The position numbers and the translations under genes were made by a program. This document shows positions 11,404-23,345 of a stretch of DNA of 64,000 nucleotides, piece by piece (position 1 is the first letter of the stretch; every line of letters begins with the position of its first letter). Source of the DNA: Nageia nagi (lineage: Eukaryota; Pinophyta); assembly GCA_050084985.1 (NCBI GenBank), contig JBITNC010000001.1, positions 206,770,001 through 206,834,000 of the forward strand, written 5' to 3'. The notes under the pieces are model-generated. The model ran no database searches and was not told the origin of the DNA. It was given only the letters and a program-made list of their open reading frames with translations.

Positions 11404-13310
11404 TGTTGGACTTCGAGTGACACTGAGAGGGGGGGGTGAATCAATGTATTAAAAATTATAATCAATTTAACCTTCTTAAATAAAGATAGATTAAAAGCTA
11501 GAGAAAATTGAGCAAGCACACCAGTACATCACACAACACCAGATATAATGAGGTTCACCAGTTTGGCTACATCCCCAAAAATGACTGCTTGGACACCAAT
11601 CCAAATCCAGCCATTAAAGAAAGCTTACAAATTCATAGCACCAACTATGAAGGGTAGCACCAACTACCACTTTGCAAATAGCAGCACCTACTGCTTGGAG
11701 CACCAACTCCAGCTCTCAAGCACCCACTTGAGATAATATTCAAAAGGAATAAAGAATACAGTTCTAGAAGACCCTCAATGGTCTAGCTCATAGTTAAATA
11801 ATCACTATCCAATCTGTATCTTCGTTTGCTCTCTTCACATGCTCCTGATACTCCCCTCTTCCATGCTATTACCTCCTCTCTCACACTTCTCTACACGCAC
11901 ATCTCATCACACTAATTCACACTTCACATTTTTCTTTCATACCCAAGAGAAATGTTATGCATCAAGAAAAACCCCAGAGAAACTATTCCTATCATGACAT
12001 GTTATCAAAAACAAACTGAAACAGAATCCTTGTTTATAACTGCTCTTGCACCAAAGGGAGTTCACTATCTAAGTCTGCAACTACTGTAACTGACGAACAC
12101 TCCTATTGCTCAAATAGATTTGTTCAGACACGTATAGCTCTTCCTCCACTAATTTTGGAGATTTGATAGTATCTAATTATTTCTGATAATCTTGAACTCT
12201 TTTCTTCTTCATAATGAATATTTCTGATAATCCTGGACTCTTTTCTTCTTCATAATGATATTTCTGATAATCCTAGACTCTTTTCTTCTTCATAATGGTA
12301 TTTCTGATAATTCTAGACTCTTTATTGTATACACCATGATGTCATCATCTCCGGACTCCGAAAGTAGAGTAAAAATGCTTCCTGCATGATGTCATCATCT
12401 CCGAACTTTTATCACCGCACTTTTATCTTCGCACTTTTATCTTCGGACTTTTATCTCTGGACTTTTATCTCCGGACTTTTATCTCCAAACTTTTAACACC
12501 GCACTTTTATCTTCGCACTTTTGTCTCCAGACTTTTATCTCTGGACTTTTATCACTGCACTTTTATCTTCACACTTTTGTCTCTAAACTTTTATCTCCGG
12601 ACTTTTATCTCCAGACTTTTCAACACCTACACCATGATGTCATCATCTCCGGACTCCGAAAGTAGAGTAAAAATGCTTCCCGCATGATGTCATCATCTCT
12701 GAACTTTTATCTTCGGACTTTTGTCTCCGGACTTTTATCTCCACACTTTTATCTTCGGACTTTTATCTTCGCACTTTTATCTTCGCACTTTTATCTCTGG
12801 ACTTTTATCTTCGCACTTTTATCTCCGCACTTTTATCTCTGCACTTTTCAACACCTACACCATGATGTCATCATCTTCGGACTCCGGAAGTAGAGTAAAA
12901 ATGCTTCCCGCATGATGTCATCATCTCTGAAACCCGATTTCATTCAAAAATGTGAACATCGTTCTTCCTATGATGTCATCTTCATGCTTCCGGAATGCTC
13001 TACTCACTTTCTCTGGAACCCAATTTTTCACAATTCTCACCTTCTCCGGAACCCGGATTTTTCACAACTTTCATCATCTCCGGAGCCTGGATTTTTCACA
13101 ACTCTCACCGTCTCTAGAACCTGGATTTTTCACAATTGAGCTTTATCATTGAGCTTTATCATTTCATTTCGAAACGTCATCACTTCATTCTGGAAGCCTG
13201 CTTATCTGCTCTAGAAAACTCTTGAGGATCTGAAAATAAACTCATACTACTACACGAAGACACAGCCAAAACCACGTGTTGACAACAATGACAATCACAC
13301 ATGCTCAACA
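11404..13310 (-). repeat. Copia element 5' LTR (right copy, 1907 bp)
   Basis: Matches 3706-6058, with TGTTGG and CTCAACA ends. It is followed by the GTTTG duplication at 13311-13315. As the upstream LTR for a minus-strand element it would supply the promoter. Confidence 0.95.
12401..12848. repeat. 14-bp minisatellite arrays in copia right LTR
   Basis: The same unit as in the left LTR, in arrays 12401-12620 and 12699-12848, separated by the block with TGATGTCATCA. The other two blocks lie at ~12330-12400 and ~12850-12925. The first array is about one third the length of its counterpart. Confidence 0.9.
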
Positions 13311-13315
13311 GTTTG
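13311..13315. other. Target site duplication, right copy (GTTTG)
   Basis: Matches 3701-3705 exactly and marks where element A resumes. Confidence 0.9.
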
Positions 13316-14358
13316 AACCCACTAAAAATACTTCAAAATATCAAACTAGCTTGATGAAAAATTGGAAATGTGATAAAGAAGATAGCCCTATAACAAATAA
13401 ATTACTTAGGAATATTTTCTATGATGAAAAAGCTAAGAATATTTTGCAAAGGGAATCCCATAAACAACAACAAGCATGTTCTTCTTACAATAAACATGAT
13501 AAAACCTTCAATGAGTTTGTCAAAGAAATGAGATAAGAAGAGATAAGACAAAAGCATGATGTAAAAACTTATGCAAACCAAAAGAGTCAAGCTTGGGCAT
13601 AATTATCATCACCACTTAATTACCAAGTATGGAGATATCAAGACTCTTACTCTAATCAATAAAGAGAATTTCCTCTCAAGAACTTAGATTATCAACCTCA
13701 AAGCCCTTCTTCACAAGCTAGGATAACTAACCCCACCTATCAAAAAACACCTCATAGGGCTAAGTCTTGTATAGAAGATTTTGATATAATGACCTTGTAT
13801 TCAGTAAGAACCTCACAAATAATGCCTCAATGTAAGATCTTAAATAAATTATTCTATGATCCTTACTCCTATGAGAAAACCTCATCACAAGAAAAACATA
13901 AAAAAGCTTTAGCTAAACAATTCAAGGTAGGAGAGATACCCTCTTTTGCAGAGTTGGAGGCAAAGAGAAAACACATAGAGAGAGATTATGAAGAAACTAT
14001 AAACTTTAGTAAAAGATATGAAGATGTCAAACATAAGTTAAAAGAGGAAGCCAAACTTAAGGAAAATAATATAGAACTCAAAGAAAAAGAAAAGCAAGAG
14101 CTTGATAAACAACGACAAATTTTTGATAAGGTAAAACAAAAAGTTCGAGATAGTTGGTTACTTCATGAGAAGTATCAACAAAATAAAGTACAACCATCTA
14201 CAACTCTTAGAAATCCAATGCAAGGGTATCATTTACCTTCTAATCTTCCATCATTACCATCTTCATCACTATTGTCAAGATCTCTTTCTGATGATGAATC
14301 TTATAATTCAAACCTGAAGTCAGAAAGAAACACCAACCATAGAAGATACCAAAGGTAG
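13316..14358 (+). pseudogene. Element A gag N-terminal extension with coiled coil
   Basis: Coding resumes directly after the copia insertion. The first part (to ~13536) is basic and Gln/Lys-rich. The longest open stretch (13789-14358, 189 codons) contains GEIPSFAELEAKRK, then a charged coiled coil of ~90 residues and a Ser/Pro/Leu-rich end. Element B has the same EIPSYEELEE motif and coiled coil at 31640-31944, so this is a shared N-terminal part of gag or a separate small ORF before it. Stops and a frameshift near 14360 separate it from the capsid domain. Function is unknown; multimerisation is possible. Confidence 0.6.
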
Positions 14359-14386
14359 TTGGATAGATAATAAATTAGAGGATTTC

Positions 14387-15150
14387 ATGAATAAAGAAAT
14401 GAACATATTAGGGTTTAAGAAGTTGACATATAACAATATTTGCAATGAACCCATCCATCCAAGTGTCCCTAAGAAGAAATTACCTTACAACTTTGAAATA
14501 CCTAAGATAATTCCTTTTATAGGAAATAAGGATCCTAAGGAACATTTAAGGTGGTTTAAGTTTTCAAATTACCTAATTTTTAATGATGAGGTCTTAATGA
14601 TAAGTTTGTTCCCCATGACACTTGTAGCTCAAGCCCTAGAATGGTATAATAATTTGCCATGACATAGTATTTATTCATTTTCCCAATTGGCAAACTTGTT
14701 ATTACAACATTTTAGGATTTATATCAAAGAGGAATCTCCTATTATGGATCTTGTAGAACTAAAATAATCTCAAAATGAATCAATTGTTGACTTTGTTTCA
14801 CGATGAAAGGATATACTCTATGGCATGCCCTATACCTTACCTCAGGAGGAGTTAGTTAAATTATTCAGTCAAAATTATTTAAGGCCTATAGCTAGTATAT
14901 TACAAATCCAACAATATAATACTCTCGAAGAAGTTATTGCTCAAGCAGTTATAATTGAGAAAGTCAAGATTGAATATGGTGAAATAAAAATTATGGGAAA
15001 AGAAAAATATAACAAAAATGAGTATTGTAATTATCACCATCAAAGAGGTCATAGTATGAAAAATTGTCTAGCATTGAGAAATAGAACTCAAAATTCAATC
15101 AAAGATAATAACTTGGAAGTTGAAGACCATACTTCTATTTCAGATCAAAA
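14387..15150 (+). pseudogene. Element A gag (capsid and CHHC knuckle)
   Basis: Retrotrans_gag-type capsid: NNICNEPIHPSVPKKKLPYN, DPKEHLRWFKF and ALEWYNNLP match element B closely. In-frame stops fall at 14660 (TGA), near 14765 (TAA for CAA) and near 14804 (TGA for Trp). The nucleocapsid knuckle YCNYHHQRGHSMKNC (~15028-15072) is C-x2-H-x4-H-x4-C, the variant also seen in elements B and C. The FTPLSEPLSEILKKL segment that precedes the knuckle in B is missing here, a deletion relative to B. Confidence 0.85.
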
Positions 15151-15799
15151 TTTAAAAAATTATCAAGACTCACTTCCTTCATATCAAGTAAATACAATAT
15201 CTATTGTACCTAATTATAGTCAAGTGACACCCACCTGGAATCCTAGTAATCAACCTATTATAAGAATAGTTGGAGTTGATACTAGAACTCAAAACATACA
15301 AGAAAAACAAATTGATATATCATATAATCAAAAATACAAAATGCAAGTTCCTCCATTGATACATCAGCCTATAATTTCTTTTTATGACTATGAGAGACAA
15401 CTAAACAAGGGACCTCAAGGGTTAGATCCACCTCTCCATGTCATCGGTAAAGTAAATGGTAAAATTGTTAAGAGGATATTAATAGATGAAGGGTCAGATG
15501 TCAATATCATATCTACATTGGCATATCACAAATTGAATCTTTCTTTCTCTAATATTTCTTTACCATCATTACAAATAAAAGCATTTAATAATGCCTTATG
15601 TTCAACAATAGGGTCGATAGTGTTACCCATCACCATTGGATGTAAGATGATACAAACATCATTATATATCATCGAAGGAAACATTGAACAATATAATATT
15701 ATTTTAGGTAGACCATGGATTCAAGAAATGGAATGTGTCCCATCTACATTTCATGGTTGTCTAAAATACATTCATAAGGGAGTACTCCATTGTGTATGA
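15151..15799 (+). pseudogene. Element A aspartic protease
   Basis: Continues the gag frame without a stop to 15799. The segment GLDPPLHVIGKVNGK leads to the active site LIDEGSDVNIIS, then a beta-rich domain ending YNIILGRPWIQEMECVPST. Asp is followed by Glu-Gly-Ser, close to the D-G-G-S form of Tat proteases. It would cleave gag. Its survival beside the loss of the polymerase and integrase suggests gag-protease was the retained unit. Confidence 0.85.
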
Positions 15800-16140
15800 A
15801 GAGATGAAAATCCATACTCACATTATAATATTACAAAATCATCGAAAACAAAACCTCCTATGCAAAATTCAAAGGGGAAATCATCATCCATCTCTGCTAG
15901 GCAAGGGCATAATCATAAAGATATGAGATGGAAATTAAAATCCAAATATGATTACATCGATGGAATGCAATCATCGAAATAACCTAAGAGAGTGGTAGAT
16001 CATATAATGAAAGAAAAACTAAAGCCTAAGTCAATAAAATATGATAAGTATGGACATCATGTTTATCATCATCAATTGGGGCATGATACTAAACATTGCC
16101 ACCAATTAAATCATGCCCTTCATGATTTGATGGATGATAG
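15800..16140 (+). pseudogene. Element A post-protease segment with a second knuckle-like motif
   Basis: The protease frame remains readable after its stop, with a basic, Lys/Ser-rich stretch. It reaches YHHQLGHDTKHCHQL (~16055-16100), which copies the spacing of the gag knuckle but has His in place of the first Cys (GHHVYHH). The following HALHDLMDD mirrors the IQDLID that follows the knuckle in element B. It looks like a duplicated or displaced nucleocapsid unit. TAA and TGA codons near 15980 and 16141 interrupt it. Confidence 0.5.
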
Positions 16141-18980
16141 ATGATTTGAAGTAGATATACCTTTATTGATAGATAACAATTTACATCATCTACAAAATAC
16201 ATACATACATTCCACACAATTAAATAATGAGGAATTATGTTATTTGCATAAGGATATTCAATCTCCTTCACATCATTCACATTGGGGTAGTCATCCCCCA
16301 TCTTACTTTTGATCTCCTCATGTTTTACATAGATCACATTGGGGCAATTGCCCTCCATCATATATATAAAAAAATCATCAAAACATGATTTAGAAATCAC
16401 ACAAACATCAAAATATGATTAAAAAATAAAATGATCATATCTGATTTTGAAATAGGTTATAATATGTTTATTGCATTTCCATGTCTTCCCCTCTTTCCAC
16501 CTCATATTCATGCCCCATTATGTTGGAATATTTGAGTATTAGATTATATTCTAACAATTCATCAAGGCATATATACTATACATTATCCATGATCACTTCC
16601 ATACCATTATACAAATATGTTTAATACTTATTGTAAAAGAAATAGTTTATGAAATTAATATTCTTATTGACTTTACCAACCTTCATCATGAAATTTTTGA
16701 AATTTTGGATGATAAACAAACATGATTATGATACACTTAAGGTTATTACAGACTCATACACATCTTCACATTTAAATAATCTTAAAACAATCAAGAATGA
16801 GGTGTTACAAGAGAATGATTTCAAGCAAAAGTATTACATGTTCATCCTATTATTCACTTCATCTCGAACCCAAGAATCATTTGATAGTTAACAAAAAAAA
16901 AAGAGGTGAAAAGAGATGACGAAAAAAAAAATCAAAATCAACATCGATAATTGAAATAACAATAAAAATAATAACAATAAAAATAATCAAAACACTTATT
17001 CAATCTTGAGATACACCATCAATGTGTGGCACATCAAAGTAAGCTCATAATTAAAGTTTAATAATCATGATTTTAAGTTTCTTAAGAATGAATAATAAAA
17101 TACATAATATATATCATCTATCATTATGTCGATCTTTATAGCAAACTTGATTTTGTATCACCATCTCGATAAATGAGGTAGAATGCATTTGTCTTATTTT
17201 CAAGTCTTGTTCAACAAAAAACCTCAATCATGGAAAAACATGTTTCTAATGATTTTTGCAAGAAATAATAATGAAACCCATTATGCTAGGGCAAATAGTA
17301 GAATTATCAAACATTAAAATGTTATCTACTTTGAAAGGACTCCACATCACATACATGCTAATGGCAAAGAGCCTATGGAATAAAGTGTTCCATGAAATAG
17401 CATTTGTAGACAAGCATGAGTACTTAGTAAAATGTATAACTTATTTTCAAAATACTTTGATTGCAAAAATTCAAAAAGTTTATGTTTGATCATAATTTGG
17501 GGCAACTATGATTGTCCATGACCCAAAGCAAATCATTTGCCTCTACCATCAACCAACAAAATCAAGATTTAAAATATCTGTACATAAGTTGATAAACTCA
17601 AGTGTATGAGTCTTGACTTAACCACTTACCAATCTTAGGTATATTATCACCTACTTATGAGTCTAGTGGTATTTTTATAATTCTACAATGATAACATATT
17701 AGTTTGTTTGTACCTTCTTAAGATACATGACTATGTTTGCTCATCACATCATGCCATTAAAAAAAAATGTTTGCAGTTCAAAAAATAAATAAATAACAAA
17801 AAGGTCCTACAACTAGGTAAAATGGAGCTAATCATGAAAGAAACACCAAGCATCTACAACAATAAAACATCTCATCATTGTCGCTATGTTACAACATTTA
17901 CAAAAGCATGAGTGGGGCACTGAGCAATCCATTATATAGTAAATGTATCCATGACAACAATGCAAGATGAAAATCATGTATCACATATGCATTTACGTTT
18001 ATGAAAAAATCATATGTGATTACACACAAGTGTCAACCATTCGTCATATTCATACATCACATATATGGGAATAAGTCAAAAAAAAAAAACCAAATAAACA
18101 TGCAAACTCGATCATAAATAATTTCATCATGAATCCTTGATAGGACAAACACCATTTATTGTTTATGATCTTACAATGAATCACGAACTTTCTAGTTCAA
18201 ATCATATGTCATGTTATGCATGTTTAGTCATCACTTATTGTTATACGTATTCAGGAAACCCTAATCATCAAAAAACATGATTCCAATGATTTTTGTAAAA
18301 CCTATTCTTCTAGAGTAATAACATAATAATAAAAATTCAAATCAGTGCACACAAAGGGGACTTCATGTCATATACCTAACTCGGCTCCATACATTCCCTT
18401 GGGATAAACACAAGACACCCATGTAATGATATATGGAAACAAGCCTTTAGTACCTATTTGGTGTACAACCAATGTGTGTTCAAAATACTTCAATTGTAAA
18501 GCTCAAGAAATCATACCTGGATAACTGGGGTAAATACAACTTCCCATGACCTAAAATCAAACCTTATGTTCACCTATCAATGATTGAAATAATAAGGTTA
18601 GAATCACTTGTACATTCATCTTACTTGTTCACTAGCTAATATGCATTAGTTTTTTTAACAATCTATCATCATCATCACTGACATCATTAGTCAGTTTAAA
18701 AGGGGCTATAATGCTAAGATCAGCACCATAATCAAAGTAAGCCCATGATCACATAGTAAGACCATGGCTACATCTCTTTTAAAATGTACCCAAAACATTG
18801 TTAATTACAAAATCAAAAGTTATATGTCTACTCATGATTAGGATAATAATAGTTTCCTATAACCTAAAACAAGATATTTATTCTCAATATGATTCTAAAA
18901 GACTTATGCAAAAGATCATCATGAAACCCATTCTGCTAGGTCAAAAGCAGAGAAAAGTGAAAGATGATTTGTATATACAA
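16141..18980 (+). other. Element A non-coding tail
   Basis: No pol similarity in any frame that I can see. Around 16830-16930 it matches element B at ~40655-40740 (CCTATTATTCACTTCATCTC, then poly-A), so it lies downstream of where integrase and the extra ORF would be. Two diverged blocks about 1.04 kb apart (17215-17380 and 18255-18430) share an ACATG...CAATGATTTTTG core, indicating an old duplication. Confidence 0.6.
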
Positions 18981-19255
18981 AACAAGCTTCTTATCACATA
19001 CTCACTTCGGCATGCATAGACAAACTAGAGTCTTGTCATGCAACTACCATAAATAGCACATAGTATGGAGATAAAACAAGTGAAGTTTTGATATACAACA
19101 TCACTATCTCAAAATTGTATACATCAAATAAGCTTACCATCACATACTTGCTTCGGTATGCAAAGATAAACTAGATTCTTGTCATGCAACTACCATAAAC
19201 AACACATAGTATGGAGATTGAAACAAGTGTAGTTTTGATGTATTACAATATCATT
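18981..19255. repeat. 146-bp tandem duplication in element A tail
   Basis: Two units, 18981-19126 and 19127-19255, share AAGCTT, CTTCGGYATGCA and TCTTGTCATGCAACTACCAT at a 146-bp offset, with about 10 % differences. Confidence 0.75.
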
Positions 19256-19485
19256 TTTAGAACATATCAATTGCAAAAGTTAAAAGATCATATTTAGTCA
19301 TGGTAAGGAATATCTTCATGACAACACCAGATGATGAAATATATATATATAAATAAATAATAAGTTTTGATTCAAAGAAGATATAATTATATCCTACTAA
19401 AAGATCTTAAGCTTTATGCAAAAAAAAAAGATTTTGATGATATTTGTTAAAAATATCGTTAACATTTACAAATATCAAAGGAGAT

Positions 19486-19903
19486 AAAATGTGATGTATC
19501 ATTGTTACAGGAGATCATCTTGAAACCCTGTTATCGAGACAAAGGACAACACCATCAAAACTCATATACTAAAGAAAACTTATATGGTATAGGTGTGCTT
19601 AGACATGCAAAATGACATAATAGAAATGTCATGCAACTGTCACACAAGCTCAACACATCATCATATCGAAAATAGTCACTTCTAAAGTATATTCAAATTT
19701 GTTTTCAAAACTATATCAAATGTTAAAGGAAAACACATTTTATCATAATTTGATAAATCAAAATTTTGATTCATCTAAGAAATTGAGTCAAAACTTATAT
19801 CATAGAAAAGTAGCAACATATAATCAAACAACAAAGCTTCTCATTCTACATTTTTTGAAACTATCAACCTCATCTTCGGTTGATAATTCAAAAAGGGGCA
19901 AAA
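19486..19903 (+). other. Conserved 3' tail and polypurine tract of element A
   Basis: Matches element B at ~44780-45165, beginning GATGTATCATTGTTACAGGA and ending in CAAAAAGGGGCAAAA directly before the LTR. That purine run (19889-19903) is the likely plus-strand primer, identical in B (45151-45165). Confidence 0.8.
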
Positions 19904-20958
19904 TGTAGACACTCAAAATAAACCCTACATCTAGTTTAACAACATATAAATAAATAAAATAAGTATCTTTTTAACATATATCATACTAAACTAATCATAA
20001 CTCCTTATACAAGCTTCAAACAAGCTTTAAAACTCCATTATTGGATAGATCTTTTTGAATAGATGCAAAATGAGTGGTCATACTACCCCTTTTCATTAAA
20101 AAATGACCATTTGGTGATCATTTTAATATTATTATAAAAATTATGGAAAAATCATTGATGATCTAGTACGGTCATTGATGATCCTATAGGATCATTGACG
20201 ATCCCTGACTAATTCAAAGATAGATAAATCTAAGCCCAAGAATCAAGGGAATAGCCCAGCATGCATGATTTAGGATTTTTTATGCAAATTTGGGATATGA
20301 ACACCTCAAAATTCATACAAGATGTTACCTTGAATTTTGTGCCAGCAAGATAATGTATAACAAACATTTGAGCCTATAAATATAAGCTCTATATATGAAC
20401 AAAGGGACCCAATTTTCATAAGCGAAGCTCTGCCAAGATCAAACCAAAAGCTCTACTAAGATCAAACCAGAAGCTCTACCATTAAGATTACTTAGAGGTT
20501 ATGTTGTTTTGAGTTTCCTTATTTTATCTTCTATTATTATTATTACATTATATTATATATATATGATGTATTTAATTATGTTTCACATATGATATGTCAG
20601 GTATGTTTGATGGGTTGTCCATTTCCATGTGTGTAAGGTCCATATAGGAAAGGAGATCAGCACATCATTGTACGAAGGAATATAATCACAACAAAAAATA
20701 CAAAATCAAAAAAATTACAAAGTGCACTATAATAGTGGAGACCATCGACGATTCATACATTGATCATTATCGATCCATACAGATCGATAATGATCCTTAT
20801 TTTATTAAATTTCAATGATGATATATTATAGAATTCAATCTTTTTGGATATAATATCTACCTTATTATTGATGTGTAATGTTGAATGTGTTTTGATTCAT
20901 TATGTTGAATAATTAATCTGGCTAAATTGAGTTTTAGGTGCATAATTCAATATACACA
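19904..20958 (+). repeat. Element A 3' LTR (1055 bp)
   Basis: Begins TGTAGACACTC after the polypurine tract and ends ATACACA. TATAAATA is at 20375-20382. The next five bases, CTATG (20959-20963), should be the target duplication; its partner lies left of the window. Confidence 0.92.
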
Positions 20959-20963
20959 CTATG

Positions 20964-21330
20964 AATATATTACCATACCTTTTTGATCCTTGGAATATAC
21001 TTCTTTAGGGTTTCATTACTTCCTTGGTGCATTGCACATAATTTTCTAATAGTTCCTTTCTCTTTAATATTATGCTTATATTAACCCATGAATACTTTCA
21101 CCAATGACTTGAATAAATATATTGATCCCACTAGAAAATTATAGAACCATTGATTAGCATCAACTTTTAAAATCTTTGGGAAAAATTTAACCTTGAATTT
21201 CTCATTTGATCCCAATTTCAACAAGCACTCCTCCCGAAAGATGATAAGATGTTGCTTTGGGTCTTGTTTGCCACTAAATATCACAAACTTGGGGGACTTG
21301 TTCTTGAGTGGTAGGGGATAAGTATGGATA
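20964..21330 (-). pseudogene. Element E gag fragment
   Basis: The minus-strand frame 21284-21081 reads FSGKQDPKQHLIIFREECLL and VDANQWFYNFLVGS, matching the gag of elements C (55230 onward) and D (23440 onward). It is the front of a Retrotrans_gag capsid domain, broken by stops on both sides. About 320 bases between this and the primer site are a decayed leader or gag start. Confidence 0.65.
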
Positions 21331-21664
21331 TTATTTGGTAAGGGTGAGGTGAATACACCATCATAGTGTTCTTATTTTTACTAGAATCTATTACAATTCT
21401 TAAGATTGGTTAACCTTGTATCATAATGGGATTTGGAACTGATGATGAATTACTTCTAGAGCTTTGCATTGAAGTTACTTTCCTATGTAGAGCTTCCAAT
21501 TCTTTATTAATGTGTGATATATATGCTAGAACATTTTCCATTCTTCTGCCATTGATGGGCTAAAAATAGTGTTTACATGTTGTTAATGATATTAATCTTT
21601 CAAATAAATATAGCAAGATCTCACTAGTAGGGAAAGCTTAATAGAAACAATTGGGTCACCAAAA

Positions 21665-22273
21665 TGTAGAATAAAAATAATGGATGAATAAATAGATACA
21701 CTATTTGTCTACAATGTAATATTGAAGCATATATTAGAAATATGGCATCAAATGAACATGATAAACAATATACCTTCATCCATCTTGCATCTAAACAAAA
21801 TAACAAAGATCATACATCAATCACCATAACACACCATAAGGAACAAATGCTGCCAACATCCTAAGAGCCCACTATTAGTTATATGAAATATGCAAATATA
21901 CAAACAAAAGTAAATATGTATTATGTGAGATGAAGGGTTTAACAGATCTATGTAGAGGTGGTATTACAAAACACCATTGTTGGTCAGATAGAATGATCTT
22001 GCATGTTCTGATTTCTCTTTCTCAATATCTACCAATTTACTTTATGTTGCATTTGATATTATTTTATAAAAATATTTTTGATCCTCTTTGATTCTTGGGA
22101 TCATTTCTCATTACATTTTTTATGGTGCCTTTCTTTATATTTGATACCTATTACATTCTATAATGGTCCATTACATTGTCTTGGGTATATTTTAACCCTC
22201 TTTGTAATACATATTCTTTGATAATTTAAAATGAATTATTTAATAAACAATAATTCATTTTTAGGCATCTATA
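21665..22273 (-). repeat. Element E LTR
   Basis: The reverse complement starts TATAGATGCCTAAAAATGAA and ends ATTCTACA before TTTTGGTGACCC. It is the same family as 22395-23023, 49000-49630 and 54221-54841. The TG end has become TA. Confidence 0.8.
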
Positions 22274-22394
22274 GTATTCATATTCACACACTAATAAAAA
22301 CTAAAAGTACAACTACTAGAAAAACTATAAGTTCATCTAACCTTTGAAAATTTTGAACTCTTCAAATATTTATAATTATTGTGTTTCTTCAATG
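22274..22394. other. Spacer between divergent LTRs of elements E and D
   Basis: About 120 bases of AT-rich sequence separate the 5' ends of two related LTRs in opposite orientation. No feature recognised. Confidence 0.6.
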
Positions 22395-23023
22395 TGTAGA
22401 TGCTTAAAAATGAATTATTATTTATTAAATAATTCATTTTTATTACAACAAAGGATATTTATTATAAAAAAGGGTAAAAATACATCAAAGGTAATGTAAT
22501 TAATGTAAAAGGATCACCAAACACTATAAGTGGTGTCAAATGCCTATGACAACATAATAAACTAAGTAATGCATGATGATACAAAGATAAAGAGAATATA
22601 TAAACATGGATATAAATGAATATAAAGGAAAATGATTCATCATATGTGAAGATAATCATCAACTAGATAGGAGAATACATGCATATCATACATCTAAAAA
22701 ATAACTATATTTTGTAACACCACCTATCTATAGATCTATTATTATTGCTTCATAGCATTTCATATAATTCAATTTTTGCATATAATTATGATTGTTTCAT
22801 GATATTGATGGTGTGCTAACCCTAGGGATGTCAACATCATTATTTTGATGATTGCATGCATGGTGATTATGTGAAGGTTTAGATTATAATTCATATTCAT
22901 GGATCTAATAAAGGTACATATTTATTATTGCTATAACTAGTATATTTTAGATATATACTTCAATATTTTATTTGTAAAAAATATTAATTTGTTTATTGCA
23001 TTACATGTTATTTTCTATCTACA
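22395..23023 (+). repeat. Element D 5' LTR
   Basis: Begins TGTAGATGCTTAAAAATGAA and ends ATCTACA. It aligns with 49000-49630 and the LTRs of elements C and E. Confidence 0.85.
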
Positions 23024-23027
23024 TTTT

Positions 23028-23045
23028 TGGTGAACCTACTATCTC
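23028..23045 (+). other. Element D primer binding site
   Basis: TGGTGAACCTACTATCTC begins four bases after the LTR end. Element E has TGGTGACCC and C has TAGTGAACC in the same place, so this family uses a different primer from A and B. The tRNA was not identified. Confidence 0.6.
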
Positions 23046-23345
23046 AAATGGTCTTTTTCCTCCTAGTTGACATCTTATTAAAATTTTAAAATGGATCTAG
23101 TTATGCTAGTGTTGTGATTTACCTATTTATAAGATGTTAACACCATGCAAAATGGTATAAAATTTACAATAAATGCTCCAAAATATTCAACAATCAATAC
23201 AAAAAATGACTTAATGCATGGATCAACTTGCTCCCTAACTGTAGGCATGTACTAGTAATACTTAATTAGTTTTAGAGGTAGCCACCTTAGCTACAAGAAT
23301 TTCAAAGCTTGAGAATGATAAGAGATCTTAGAGTAGTAATGAAGA

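Larger units (their letters stand above)
3706..13310 (-). mobile_element. Ty1/copia LTR retrotransposon, Sirevirus-like, nested in element A
   Basis: A 9.6 kb element in reverse orientation, with TGTTG...CAACA LTR ends, flanking GTTTG duplications, a TGGTATCAGAGC primer site and polypurine tracts. Gag, protease, integrase, RT and RNase H follow in copia order from 11339 down to 6278. Long gag with a coiled-coil stretch, several polypurine tracts and highly repetitive LTRs fit the Sirevirus (SIRE/Maximus) lineage; the lineage call is inference. The LTRs differ at about 2-3 % in the first 210 bases, mostly C/T and G/A, so this is a younger insertion than A. It is coding-dead: one frameshift and about a dozen stops. 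Confidence 0.95.
1..20958 (+). mobile_element. Element A: Tat-like Ty3/gypsy LTR retrotransposon, probably non-autonomous
   Basis: Two long direct repeats (1-863 and 19904-20958) bracket an internal region with a primer site, gag, protease and a polypurine tract. The 5' LTR is cut by the window edge; its first base aligns with 20114. Without the nested copia element (3706-13310 plus one copy of the duplication), the internal part is about 9.4 kb. No reverse transcriptase, RNase H or integrase similarity is visible between the protease (ends 15799) and the 3' LTR, and that 4 kb is non-coding. Leader, gag, protease, tail and LTR ends resemble element B, so A could use B-like enzymes in trans (inference). 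The LTRs differ at roughly 7-8 % over a 230-base comparison, so the insertion is old. Confidence 0.88.
20959..22273 (-). mobile_element. Element E: minus-strand D/C-family Tat element, 5' part
   Basis: Read on the minus strand: an LTR (22273 down to 21665), a primer site (TTTTGGTGACCC near 21662-21651) and a gag fragment. The sequence stops where element A's 3' LTR begins, so A probably inserted into E; the rest of E would lie left of the window. Confidence 0.7.
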
